In this document: in pieces, positions 25,084 through 32,288 of the stretch
How the letters are laid out: every line of letters starts with the position of its first letter
Position numbering within the stretch: the stretch's first letter is position 1
Source: Bermanella sp034112325
Lineage (GTDB): Bacteria; Pseudomonadota; Gammaproteobacteria; Pseudomonadales; Oceanobacteraceae
DNA: 32,288 nucleotides
Assembly: GCA_034112325.1 (NCBI GenBank)
Contig: JAWUVO010000067.1
Coordinates: forward strand, 1 to 32,288
Direction: 5' to 3'
Translations under genes and position numbers: made by a program
Notes under the pieces: model-generated
Databases searched by the model: none
Told to the model about the DNA's origin: nothing
The model's input: only the letters and a program-made list of their open reading frames with translations

Positions 25084-25273
25084 GTGCGGCTAACCATCTC
25101 GGTAGTGACATTTATTAAGTATCAAAAATAATTAAGTCTAGAGTTTGTATTATTCTGAGCTAAGGCTCAAGTTTACAGGGCTACACTGTGTTTAAAATGA
25201 GATAACTGTGGGTTAATCGCTAAACAAGCGCGCAAACCAGAGCTGCATAGGTGAGGAAGTCCGCTAGAATCTG

Positions 25274-25279
25274 TATAAT
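25274..25279 (+). promoter_or_regulatory. Probable -10 element of the argH promoter
   Basis: A perfect TATAAT lies 45 bases before the argH ATG in the gap shared with algZ. The -35 at the expected spacing (GTGAGG, 25251-25256) is poor, so activation by a regulator is likely. Confidence 0.5.
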
Positions 25280-25324
25280 GCGCGACAATATAAGCTTATC
25301 TTCGTTTCTAGCAAGGATCCACAC

Positions 25325-26716
25325 ATGACTGAACAAACAAACTCTGCCTGGGGCGGTCGTTTTTCTGAACCTACTGATGCTTTTGTCCAACGCTTTACTG
25401 CATCGGTAGAGTTTGATCAGCGCATGTATGCTCAAGACATCCAAGGCTCAGTTGCTCATGCCACCATGTTGGCAAAAGTAGGCGTGCTCACAGAAGGCGA
25501 AAGAGACGAAATAATCAAAGGCTTAGCCGAAATTAAAGTCGATATAGAAGCAGGAAATTTTGAATGGTCAATCGCCCTAGAAGATGTGCACATGAACATC
25601 GAGGCTGCTTTGACCGCTAAGATCGGTATTACCGGTAAAAAGCTTCACACTGGCCGCAGCCGTAACGACCAAGTAGCCACCGACATTCGGTTATTTTTAC
25701 GCAGTGAAATTGATCACATGTCTAGCGAAGTGACACGTCTACAGCAAGGTCTTATCGAGTTAGCTACAAAAGAAGCCGATACAATTATGCCGGGCTTCAC
25801 GCATTTACAAACAGCCCAGCCAGTTACTTTTGGCCACCATTTATTAGCATGGAACGAAATGCTAGAGCGTGACTTTGCCCGCTTACAAGATTGTCGTAAG
25901 CGTACCAATGTGATGCCGTTAGGCGCAGCGGCATTGGCCGGCACTACATACCCAATTGACCGCCATATGACAGCTGAATTGTTAGGTTTTGATGCACCCA
26001 CTGAAAACAGCCTAGACAGCGTATCAGATCGTGATTTTGCCATTGAATTTACTGCGGCCTGTGCAACGATCATGATGCACTTAAGCCGCTTTAGTGAAGA
26101 GCTAGTATTGTGGGCAAGTGCACAATTTAACTTTATCGACTTACCAGATCGCTTTTGTACTGGTTCTTCAATTATGCCGCAAAAGAAAAACCCAGACGTA
26201 CCAGAATTAGTACGCGGTAAAGCTGGTCGCATCTTTGGTCATCTAATGAGCCTGTTAACGTTAATGAAAAGCCAACCTTTGGCTTACAATAAAGACAACC
26301 AAGAAGACAAAGAACCGCTGTTTGATACTATTGATAACGTAGGTGGTAGCTTACGTGCATTTGCCGACATGATGCCGCATGTAGTGGCCAAAAAAGAAGT
26401 GATGCGTGAAGCCGCACTGCGTGGCTTTTCAACAGCCACCGATCTAGCCGATTACTTAGTACGTAAAGGTGTCGCGTTCCGTGACTCGCATGAAATTGTA
26501 GGCAGTGCGGTTGGTTATGGGGTTAAGTCTGGTAAAGATCTAGGGGAAATGTCATTAGAAGAATTACAGCAGTTTGGTGACATGATCACCGATGATGTAT
26601 TTGATGTGTTAACGCTTGAAGGTTCGGTCAGTGCTCGTGACCATCTTGGAGGTACCGCGCCTAATCAAGTGCGTGCAGCAGCAAAGCGCGCAACAGCTAA
26701 ATTAGCCCAACGTTAA
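25325..26716 (+). CDS. argH: Argininosuccinate lyase
   Basis: The last step of arginine synthesis: argininosuccinate to arginine plus fumarate. It is 463 residues long, normal for the family. The fumarase/lyase superfamily signature GSSIMPQKKNPD is at about residues 280-291, where the Ser residues supply the catalytic base. The HTGRSRNDQVATD and FTHLQTAQPVTFGHH regions are the other two conserved segments. The start WGGRFSEPTDAFVQRF is typical. It stands alone, with its own promoter gap upstream and a terminator 56 bases after the stop. Confidence 0.98.
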   Translation: MTEQTNSAWGGRFSEPTDAFVQRFTASVEFDQRMYAQDIQGSVAHATMLAKVGVLTEGERDEIIKGLAEIKVDIEAGNFEWSIALEDVHMNIEAALTAKIGITGKKLHTGRSRNDQVATDIRLFLRSEIDHMSSEVTRLQQGLIELATKEADTIMPGFTHLQTAQPVTFGHHLLAWNEMLERDFARLQDCRKRTNVMPLGAAALAGTTYPIDRHMTAELLGFDAPTENSLDSVSDRDFAIEFTAACATIMMHLSRFSEELVLWASAQFNFIDLPDRFCTGSSIMPQKKNPDVPELVRGKAGRIFGHLMSLLTLMKSQPLAYNKDNQEDKEPLFDTIDNVGGSLRAFADMMPHVVAKKEVMREAALRGFSTATDLADYLVRKGVAFRDSHEIVGSAVGYGVKSGKDLGEMSLEELQQFGDMITDDVFDVLTLEGSVSARDHLGGTAPNQVRAAAKRATAKLAQR

Positions 26717-26772
26717 AGGTTGGAGCTTGCTAGCAAGCGAATAAATAAAGTCTGAACTAATAAAGACTAAAT

Positions 26773-26808
26773 AAAAAAACCGAATGAAGTAATTCATTCG
26801 GTTTTTTT
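26773..26808. terminator. Intrinsic terminator of argH
   Basis: AAAAAAACCGAATGA, six-base loop AGTAAT, then TCATTCGGTTTTTTT. The 9-bp core stem extends with A and T runs, so it can also serve the convergent 26856 gene. Confidence 0.9.
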
Positions 26809-26855
26809 GTGCAAGCTGAAAGCCAGTCTACAAGTGACTGGGCTCATCTAACGAG

Positions 26856-27239
26856 TTAGCTAGATTTTGCTGCAAGTATGTTGTCGGCCACTTCTCTGGG
26901 ATTTAAAACATCTTTTATTTTAAATAGAGTCCCTTCATTGGTTTCAAATTCAATATGACCAGTGCCTAGCATTCTTTTATGCACAGTACATTTTGCAATG
27001 TTATTAATATCAATAGTGGCTGGTTTACCTATGTAAGGTTTTTTGGTCAGTTCATTATCTTTAATTGAATATGAATAACCTAACGTGGCCATTAACACTA
27101 TTAACCAGCAGGGTATGGCTAGAAAAAAAAGTATCAGCAGTGTTTCTACTAACGCCCCCGCTATAAGGGTATTAAGTAATACGAACACAGGAAATAATAA
27201 CAGCAGTGGAAATGCCACGGGGGTAGGTTTAACTATCAT
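26856..27239 (-). CDS. Small membrane protein with a C-terminal PH-like domain
   Basis: A 127-residue protein with two adjacent hydrophobic segments (about 10-30 and 33-55). A beta-rich cytoplasmic part follows (YSYSIKDNELTKKPYIGKP, GHIEFETNEGTLFKIKDVL) that resembles small bacterial PH-type domains; this is a fold impression, not a firm family call. Its ATG overlaps the ridA stop by four bases (ATGA), so it is translationally coupled and belongs to the gmk-rpoZ-spoT-ridA run. No function is proposed. Confidence 0.7.
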   Translation of the reverse strand: MIVKPTPVAFPLLLLFPVFVLLNTLIAGALVETLLILFFLAIPCWLIVLMATLGYSYSIKDNELTKKPYIGKPATIDINNIAKCTVHKRMLGTGHIEFETNEGTLFKIKDVLNPREVADNILAAKSS

Positions 27240-27616
27240 GGCAGCTCTAATACGCCATCCATTTCAACTTCAGCATTTTTAGGCAAAGACGCAATACCAA
27301 TAGCGGCACGTGCTGGGTATGGCTGTTCAAAGTATTCAGCCATTATGGTATTTACGATAGCAAAATTGCCTAGATCGGTTAAAAATATATTCAGCTTTGC
27401 AATGTCTTGCAAACAACCACCGGCGGCTTCGCATACGGCGGTTAAATTATCAAATACACGACGCACATTAGCTGCAAAATCACCTTCAACCATTTCCATG
27501 GTTTCTGGAACCAGTGGGATTTGTCCAGATAAATAAACTGTTTTGTTTACCTTTACGGCCTGAGAGTAGGTGCCAATGGCTTGCGGAGCTTTTTCTGTGT
27601 TAATGATTTCTTTCAT
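27236..27616 (-). CDS. ridA: RidA family enamine/imine deaminase
   Basis: It hydrolyses reactive 2-aminoacrylate and related enamines released by PLP enzymes such as threonine dehydratase. It is 126 residues long, the normal size of the trimeric Rid subunit. VYLSGQIPLVPETMEMVEG and the C-terminal PARAAIGIASLPKNAEVEMD contain the active-site segment; the Arg in PARA is the conserved carboxylate-binding residue. It follows spoT by 28 bases, a conserved pairing in Pseudomonas. The gene ends in a four-base overlap with the next one. Confidence 0.95.
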   Translation of the reverse strand: MKEIINTEKAPQAIGTYSQAVKVNKTVYLSGQIPLVPETMEMVEGDFAANVRRVFDNLTAVCEAAGGCLQDIAKLNIFLTDLGNFAIVNTIMAEYFEQPYPARAAIGIASLPKNAEVEMDGVLELP

Positions 27617-27644
27617 GGTAATCCTAATACTATCTTTTGGTTCT

Positions 27645-29774
27645 TTATCCGGTATTTTTTACCCGAATAATTTTTGATACGGCTTTATTTTTCTTAAGTT
27701 GGCGCATGACATCAGCAAGGTGTTTACGGCCATGCACACCAATTTGTAGGCTTAAGACGCTCAGTTTTGCGTCTTTATCATCTACGCTAATTTGCTCTAA
27801 ATTACCGTCGGCGTCAGTAACCGAAGCGGCTAGTTTAGCGATAGTGCCGCGATGATTTTCTGTCCAAACCCGTAATGTAACAGAGAAATCTTCTTTGATT
27901 TTATCATCCCATATTAACGGCAAGCACTTATCGGTCTGATCTAAAAATTCTTGTACGTTTTTACAGCCAGTGGTATGAACAACTAGGCCTCGGCCAGCAC
28001 TTGTATAGCCAACTACGTCGTCACCAGGAATAGGGCTACAGCATTTTGCATAGGTTACTACACCGCCTTCTTTACCCGATATACTAAATACACCTTCGCT
28101 GGAAACGGTAGACACACCTTCGGTTTCGCCCAGTGCAAAAACAGCAATACGCCGAGCAATGGCTTGAGCAGAACGAGTGCCAAGGCCAATGTCTTCTAAA
28201 ATCACGTCAAAGTCTACCGAACCAAACTCTTTCATTAAATGTTCTAAGTGATCAAGCTCTATATCGTTTAGATCCAGGTGGAACATAGACAGCGCGCCAC
28301 TTAATAGGCGATGGCCCAAGGTAATCGATTCGTCGTGCTTTTGGTTTTTAAGGTAGTGACGAATGTTGGCGCGGGCTTTACTGGTTACCACAAAATTTAG
28401 CCAAGACGGATTTGGGCTGGCACCAGGGGCAGTAATAATTTCTACTGATTGGCCGCTGTATAAGCGTGTACTCAAAGGTGCCAAATGACCGTCTATACGA
28501 CAACCTACACAGGTATTGCCCACGTCAGTATGCACGTTGTAGGCAAAATCTACGGCGGTGCTGTCTTTGGGCATTTCTACGATACGACCCTTGGGTGTAA
28601 ATATATAAGTATCGTCTGGAAATAAATCTAGTTTTACGTTTTCAATAAATTCTTGTGGGTTGCCTGCTCTTTGCTGCAGCTCTAATAAACCTTTAACCCA
28701 TTGGCGAGCACGCTTACTGCCTTTACTGTGTGATTCGCCTTCTTCATCTTTATATAGCCAATGTGCGGCGATGCCATTGTGAGCCATTGCTTCCATTTCT
28801 TCGGTACGAATTTGAACTTCAATGTGAACGCCACCCACCCCGATTACTGACGAGTGAATAGACTGATAACCATTGGATTTTGGAATGGCAATGTAATCTT
28901 TAAAACGGCCAGGCACCGGCTTATAAAAGTTGTGTACAAACCCCAGTGCGCGATAACAACTGTCTACGTCTTCTACAATAATGCGAAAACCGTATACGTC
29001 CATAATTTGATTGAAGGATTTTTTTTGTTCCTTCATTTTACGGTAAATACTATAGAGGTGCTTTTCACGGCCAATGACACGGGCTTTTAACCCTTCTTCT
29101 TTCAGGCGTGTTTTAAATGCTTCGCTGATGCGCTCAACCAGTTCACTGCGATTACCGCGGGCTGACTTAACGGCTTTTTGAATCATTTTGCTACGCATAG
29201 GATGCTTGGCAGCAAAACATAAATCTTCTAGCTCCATGCGAATGTTGCTTATACCGAGCCGATTAGCGATTGGGGCATAAATTTCTAGGGTTTCGTTAGC
29301 AATACGACGCTTTTTATCTGGAGGCATGGCATTTAAGGTGCGCATGTTGTGCAGGCGATCGGCTAGTTTTACTAATATAACGCGAATGTCACGAGCCATG
29401 GCCATGGCCATTTTTTGGAAGTTGCCTGCTTGTTTCTCTTCTTGGCTGCCAAACTTAATGTGGGTTAATTTACTCACGCCATCTACAAGTTCAGATACGG
29501 TTACACCAAATTGTTGTTCTAGGGCATCTTTTGGAACTGCGGTATCTTCAATTACATCATGGAGCATGGCCGCCATTAGGCTTTGTGGGTCCATGTGCAT
29601 TTCAGATAGAATTCTGGCCACCGCCAGCGGATGAACAATATAAGGATCGCCACTACGACGATACTGCCCGTCGTGAGCTTGCTCGGCGTAGTAGTAAGCA
29701 CGGCAAACCTGATTGATTTGCTCGGGCTCAAGATAGCTGCTTAGGCGTTCTGCCAAGGCATCTATAGTTGGCAA
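27645..29774 (-). CDS. spoT: Bifunctional (p)ppGpp synthase/hydrolase SpoT
   Basis: The stringent-response enzyme, 709 residues. The hydrolase HD domain has VHPL (His48) and LHDVIEDT (His72, Asp73, Glu76, Asp77), plus KLADRLHNMRT at 136-146, all intact. The synthetase domain has YGFRIIVEDVDSCY, RFKDYIAIPKSNGYQSIHS (RFKD at 290-293, the RxKD form of bifunctional enzymes) and EVQIRT. TGS, CC-type (CCSPIPGDDVVGY) and C-terminal ACT domains follow. The start is TTG at 29772-29774 with GGAGG six bases before it. It lies 47 bases after rpoZ. Confidence 0.98.
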   Translation of the reverse strand: MPTIDALAERLSSYLEPEQINQVCRAYYYAEQAHDGQYRRSGDPYIVHPLAVARILSEMHMDPQSLMAAMLHDVIEDTAVPKDALEQQFGVTVSELVDGVSKLTHIKFGSQEEKQAGNFQKMAMAMARDIRVILVKLADRLHNMRTLNAMPPDKKRRIANETLEIYAPIANRLGISNIRMELEDLCFAAKHPMRSKMIQKAVKSARGNRSELVERISEAFKTRLKEEGLKARVIGREKHLYSIYRKMKEQKKSFNQIMDVYGFRIIVEDVDSCYRALGFVHNFYKPVPGRFKDYIAIPKSNGYQSIHSSVIGVGGVHIEVQIRTEEMEAMAHNGIAAHWLYKDEEGESHSKGSKRARQWVKGLLELQQRAGNPQEFIENVKLDLFPDDTYIFTPKGRIVEMPKDSTAVDFAYNVHTDVGNTCVGCRIDGHLAPLSTRLYSGQSVEIITAPGASPNPSWLNFVVTSKARANIRHYLKNQKHDESITLGHRLLSGALSMFHLDLNDIELDHLEHLMKEFGSVDFDVILEDIGLGTRSAQAIARRIAVFALGETEGVSTVSSEGVFSISGKEGGVVTYAKCCSPIPGDDVVGYTSAGRGLVVHTTGCKNVQEFLDQTDKCLPLIWDDKIKEDFSVTLRVWTENHRGTIAKLAASVTDADGNLEQISVDDKDAKLSVLSLQIGVHGRKHLADVMRQLKKNKAVSKIIRVKNTG

Positions 29775-29821
29775 CGTTAACCTCCAGTTTTCTGGTTAAG
29801 GATGAGAGTTGCCAATATCAA

Positions 29822-30058
29822 TTAACCTAACTCTTGAGCAGCAAGTTCTGCTGCTTCAAATGCGGCCATTGTTTCAGGTGTTACTTTACCTGCAGCAATT
29901 TCACGTAAAGCCACAACTGTTGGTTTATCAACACCAGCGTCTACTAATGGTTCTGCACCTTGAATAACAAGTTGGCGAGCGCGTTTGCTAGCCAGCATAA
30001 CCAAATCAAAACGGTTGTTTACGTTGTTTAAGCAATCTTCTACGGTTACACGAGCCAT
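29822..30058 (-). CDS. rpoZ: RNA polymerase omega subunit
   Basis: The small omega subunit, 78 residues (E. coli 91), which helps RNA polymerase assembly and forms one ppGpp-binding site. MARVTVEDCLNNVNNRFDLV and MLASKRARQLVIQG are the conserved core; the C-terminus (TPETMAAFEAAELAAQ) is variable and slightly short. It is directly upstream of spoT and downstream of gmk, the classic gmk-rpoZ-spoT order. The 150-base gap to gmk holds two hairpins and probably a promoter. Confidence 0.97.
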   Translation of the reverse strand: MARVTVEDCLNNVNNRFDLVMLASKRARQLVIQGAEPLVDAGVDKPTVVALREIAAGKVTPETMAAFEAAELAAQELG

Positions 30059-30079
30059 CTGAATTCTCTTTGGTTAATT

Positions 30080-30097
30080 GAGCAAATAGGTTTGCTC
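30080..30097. repeat. Hairpin in the rpoZ leader
   Basis: GAGCAAA and TTTGCTC form a perfect 7-bp stem with a four-base loop, 21 bases upstream of the rpoZ ATG. No T-run follows on minus, so it is not a plain terminator; it may affect rpoZ translation or mRNA processing. Confidence 0.5.
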
Positions 30098-30112
30098 ATA
30101 AAATTTTAGTTA

Positions 30113-30130
30113 GTAGACCAAGTAGTCTAC
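30113..30130. repeat. Second palindrome in the gmk-rpoZ gap
   Basis: GTAGAC and GTCTAC are perfect 6-bp arms, six bases apart. On minus it overlaps a weak sigma-70-like pair (TTGTAG, 18 bases, TAAAAT), so it may be an operator of an rpoZ-spoT promoter or simply RNA structure. Confidence 0.35.
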
Positions 30131-30208
30131 AAAAAGTACTGACTTTTCGCCAATTGTTTCATTCAAACTGGCAAAAAACAGGGCAAAAAATGCATGTGTG
30201 TGGCTTGT

Positions 30209-30823
30209 TTAGGTCAAAAGCTCACTGATCATCACTTCATGTTCTTCTATTTGGCTAGAGACCGTTAATCGGTTGGCCATAAATATGGCTTCTAATTCGG
30301 TCAAGGCGCGGTCGAATATGTCGTTTACTACTAGGTAATCAAATTCGTTGTAGTGGCTCATTTCACTTACGGCTTCGGCCATGCGTGCGGCAATAACGTC
30401 TTCACTATCTTGCCCACGACCTTGTAGGCGGGATAATAACGCGCTGCGTGAAGGCGGCAGAATGAAAATACTCACGGCTAGCGGCATCAGTTTACGAACC
30501 TGTTGCGCGCCTTGCCAGTCAATCTCTAGAATCACGTCATGGCCGTCAGCTAGTTGCTTTTCTACTGCACGTTGGCTGGTGCCATAATAATTACCGAATA
30601 CTTGCGCGTGTTCTAAAAAGTCACCTTTGCCAATTAAATCTACAAAGGTGTCTTTAGTTACATAGTGATAATGCACGCCGTTTTCTTCACCAGGACGTTT
30701 TTCACGGGTGGTATGGCTTACGCTAATGGCAATGTCAGTAGTCTTTTCTAGTAACGCTTTTAATAAGCTGGTTTTACCCGTGCCAGACGCGGCGCTAACA
30801 ATGTATAAGGTGCCTGTGCTCAT
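30209..30823 (-). CDS. gmk: Guanylate kinase
   Basis: It phosphorylates GMP to GDP with ATP. It is 204 residues long, standard size. The P-loop is SAASGTGKTSL (Lys17), the GMP-binding part HTTREKRPGEENGVHYHYV, and the lid region SRLQGRGQDSEDVIAARM. ATG at 30821-30823. It is the first gene of gmk-rpoZ-spoT-ridA. GMP/GDP supply and ppGpp synthesis from GDP/GTP make the grouping sensible. The upstream gap of 124 bases to the yicC stop probably holds its promoter. Confidence 0.98.
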   Translation of the reverse strand: MSTGTLYIVSAASGTGKTSLLKALLEKTTDIAISVSHTTREKRPGEENGVHYHYVTKDTFVDLIGKGDFLEHAQVFGNYYGTSQRAVEKQLADGHDVILEIDWQGAQQVRKLMPLAVSIFILPPSRSALLSRLQGRGQDSEDVIAARMAEAVSEMSHYNEFDYLVVNDIFDRALTELEAIFMANRLTVSSQIEEHEVMISELLT

Positions 30824-30947
30824 TGGTGTTCTCTTACGGACAAGTTAATAACGATTTATAGTTTCTAGTATATAAAGCTATCACTGATTCAGCCATGAAC
30901 TTATGCGAATGAGTGCATTTATTTCAGTGATACGCTTAATGTATTTG

Positions 30948-31811
30948 TTACTCAATATTTTGTATCTGCTCGCGCATTTGCTCAATTAACACTTTTAATT
31001 CCACTGCAATGTGAGTGGTAATATGGGAAATAGACTTAGAGGACAAGGTATTGGCCTCGCGATTAAGCTCTTGCATCATAAAATCTAAACGCCTGCCTAC
31101 CGGACCTGCTTGATTTAAGGTTCGAGTGATCTCGGCTAAATGCGCGTTCAGCCTATCTAGTTCTTCATCTACATCCGATTTTTGCAACAGGATCATCATC
31201 TCTTGTTCAAAACGGTCGGGGTCCACATTAATAGTTAATTCTTTGAGTTTAGTATTTAAGTGATCACGCTGCGCCGTCAATATTTCAGGGAGCAATTTAC
31301 TGACAGCATCTGTCTGCTGATGAATGTCAGTTATACGTTGCTCGATAAAGGTTTTAAGGGCAAGGCCCTCACGTCCACGCATTTCAATTAGCTGGCTTAG
31401 GGTATCTTTAAAACTTAGCAGTGCTTCTTTTCCTGCTTGCTGGTAATCGGTGCTGCCTTGGCTGATGACCCCCGGCCACTTTAATATATCCAAAGAACTT
31501 AACGCGTTACCCGGTCCAATTATACCGTGAACTTGGTCGGCAGCTTCGCTGATCTGGGTCACTAGGTCTGCATTGATGACTAGATTTTGTTGAGTCTGAT
31601 TTGAAGTAAATTTTAAGGTGCATTCTACCTTGCCACGACTGAGGGTTTGACGAATGTGGTCGCGCAATTCGGCTTCAATAGAACGCATTGAGTCAGGCAG
31701 GCGAAAGTGCAATTCTAGGTAGCGTGAGTTAACCGTGCGGATTTCCCACGAGTAACTGCCTAGCTCGGTTTGCAGGTCGGTGCGCGCAAATGCCGTCATA
31801 CTCAGGGTCAT
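30948..31811 (-). CDS. yicC: YicC family endoribonuclease
   Basis: A conserved bacterial ribonuclease family; YicC in E. coli has been linked to RNA turnover and stress survival. It is 287 residues from the ATG at 31809-31811, exactly the E. coli length. The opening MTLSMTAFARTDLQTELGSY is the family N-terminus, and RTVNSRYLELHFRLPDSMRS is the most conserved block. The C-terminus (GRRLDFMMQELNREANTLSS, then IEQMREQIQNIE) is typical. The frame is open 33 codons further upstream, but that stretch overlaps the rph promoter region; AAGGAT precedes the chosen ATG. It is divergent from rph, as in E. coli. Confidence 0.95.
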   Translation of the reverse strand: MTLSMTAFARTDLQTELGSYSWEIRTVNSRYLELHFRLPDSMRSIEAELRDHIRQTLSRGKVECTLKFTSNQTQQNLVINADLVTQISEAADQVHGIIGPGNALSSLDILKWPGVISQGSTDYQQAGKEALLSFKDTLSQLIEMRGREGLALKTFIEQRITDIHQQTDAVSKLLPEILTAQRDHLNTKLKELTINVDPDRFEQEMMILLQKSDVDEELDRLNAHLAEITRTLNQAGPVGRRLDFMMQELNREANTLSSKSISHITTHIAVELKVLIEQMREQIQNIE

Positions 31812-31878
31812 GGGTGTATCCTTTTGGGGTTTTGTGCATTTTAACCCTTTAATAATGTGATTCGCCATCAATGTCTGC

Positions 31879-31906
31879 TTGGCGTTAGGTTTCAGGCCGT
31901 TATAAT
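31879..31906 (+). promoter_or_regulatory. Sigma-70 promoter of rph
   Basis: TTGGCG (31879-31884) and a perfect TATAAT (31901-31906) are separated by 16 bases, giving a leader of about 60 bases before the rph ATG. It lies in the gap shared with yicC. Confidence 0.65.
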
Positions 31907-31972
31907 GCATGGCATTACGGATACAATTTCCAATTTATGTATTCTGACTTATTTAATCAATTGAGAATTATC

Positions 31973-32288
31973 ATGAGACCTAGTGGCCGTCAGCTGAATC
32001 AACTGCGTGAGGTTAAAATCACGCGTAATTTCACTAAGCATGCGGAAGGTTCTGTATTAGTGGAATTCGGCGATACTAAGGTTATTTGTACTGCCACTGT
32101 CGAAGGTCGTGTACCTGGGTTTTTACGTGGTAAAGGCCAAGGCTGGGTAACCGCTGAATATGGCATGTTGCCAAGGTCTACAGGTTCTCGCATGATGCGT
32201 GAAGCGGCTAAAGGCAAACAAAGTGGTCGTACAGTAGAGATAAGTCGATTAATTGGTCGTTCGCTACGCGCCGCAGTTGACCTAGAAG
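31973..32288 (+). CDS. rph: Ribonuclease PH (3' part cut by window edge)
   Basis: A phosphorolytic 3'-5' exoribonuclease that trims tRNA 3' ends. Only the first 105 codons are in the window (the family is about 238 residues). MRPSGRQLNQLREVKITRNF is the standard N-terminus, and FGDTKVICTATVEGRVPGF, then KGQGWVTAEYGMLPRST, belong to the conserved first half of the RNase PH fold. The open end is a window cut, not a truncation. Divergent from yicC, a widely conserved arrangement. Confidence 0.97.
   Translation, partial: MRPSGRQLNQLREVKITRNFTKHAEGSVLVEFGDTKVICTATVEGRVPGFLRGKGQGWVTAEYGMLPRSTGSRMMREAAKGKQSGRTVEISRLIGRSLRAAVDLE

Noticed and set aside
25250..25265. Stretch GAGGAAGTCCG resembling the conserved core of RNase P RNA
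   Set aside because: It lies in a 241-base gap right before argH, far too short for rnpB, and the other conserved blocks are missing.
25714..26232. 172-codon open frame antisense to argH
   Set aside because: Shadow frame: argH on the other strand has full family identity, and the antisense product has no recognisable features.
31812..31910. Upstream extension of yicC by 33 codons
   Set aside because: It overlaps the rph promoter region; the ATG at 31811 gives the exact family length and has a ribosome site.
1..32288. Defence, phage, CRISPR or biosynthetic island
   Set aside because: No repeats with spacers, integrases, transposases, toxin pairs or nuclease/helicase defence genes were seen; nearly all genes are core functions in conserved order.

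Overview
The window reads as chromosomal core sequence from a moderately AT-rich gammaproteobacterium related to Pseudomonas and the marine oil-degrading Oceanospirillales (Oleispira, Bermanella and Thalassolituus types). This placement is an inference. It rests on protein style (PrlC, RpoH, FtsYEX, SpoT, RpoZ, Rph, AlgR/FimS) and on gene order that recalls Pseudomonas aeruginosa: ferredoxin-coaD-laoABC-laoR, then rsmD-M16-ftsY-ftsE-ftsX-rpoH, then fimS/algR back to back with argH, then ridA-spoT-rpoZ-gmk-yicC-rph. No phage, transposase, CRISPR, toxin-antitoxin, tRNA or rRNA gene was seen.

Layout. Positions 1-3015 hold a truncated yheV zinc-ribbon gene, prlC and a divergent gamma-carbonic anhydrase. 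Positions 3134-6956 are the more accessory part: a secreted ATP-dependent DNA ligase (LigE type), an unrecognised 212-residue protein, a DinF-type MATE exporter and a SCO copper lipoprotein. Positions 6966-12479 hold a ferredoxin, coaD and a long-chain alcohol/aldehyde oxidation cluster (laoC-laoB-laoA facing laoR). A near-perfect palindrome sits inside the predicted lao promoter. Positions 12568-14108 hold a VOC-family gene facing a LysR regulator. Positions 14147-21726 hold rsmD, a lone degenerate M16 protein, ftsYEX, rpoH (with a sigma-E-like promoter), a DUF423 membrane protein, trmB and a small PA4642-like protein. Positions 21840-26716 hold a secreted P1-nuclease/phospholipase C-fold protein, the AlgR/FimS-like two-component system and argH. 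Positions 26856-32288 hold a small membrane protein, ridA, spoT, rpoZ, gmk, yicC and the 5' end of rph.

Functional threads. The lao genes would oxidise fatty alcohols to fatty acids under LaoR control. LaoB carries the only export signal of the set, so LaoA may be co-exported with it. FtsY/E/X join membrane-protein targeting to divisome activation upstream of the heat-shock sigma factor. Gmk, RpoZ and SpoT form a nucleotide/stringent-response group. No stretch longer than about 300 bases lacks a gene. The longest gaps are 4749-5020, 25084-25324 and 11594-11816; the first shows nothing beyond a likely promoter region, and the others are covered by the regulatory entries.

I did not find a convincing wholly new multi-gene system. 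The most interesting items are the lao operator/promoter and LaoA-LaoB export logic, the lone M16 protein without its zinc motif, the secreted P1/PLC-fold protein beside AlgR/FimS, a 128-bp inverted-repeat unit behind laoA, and several unexplained intergenic hairpins.
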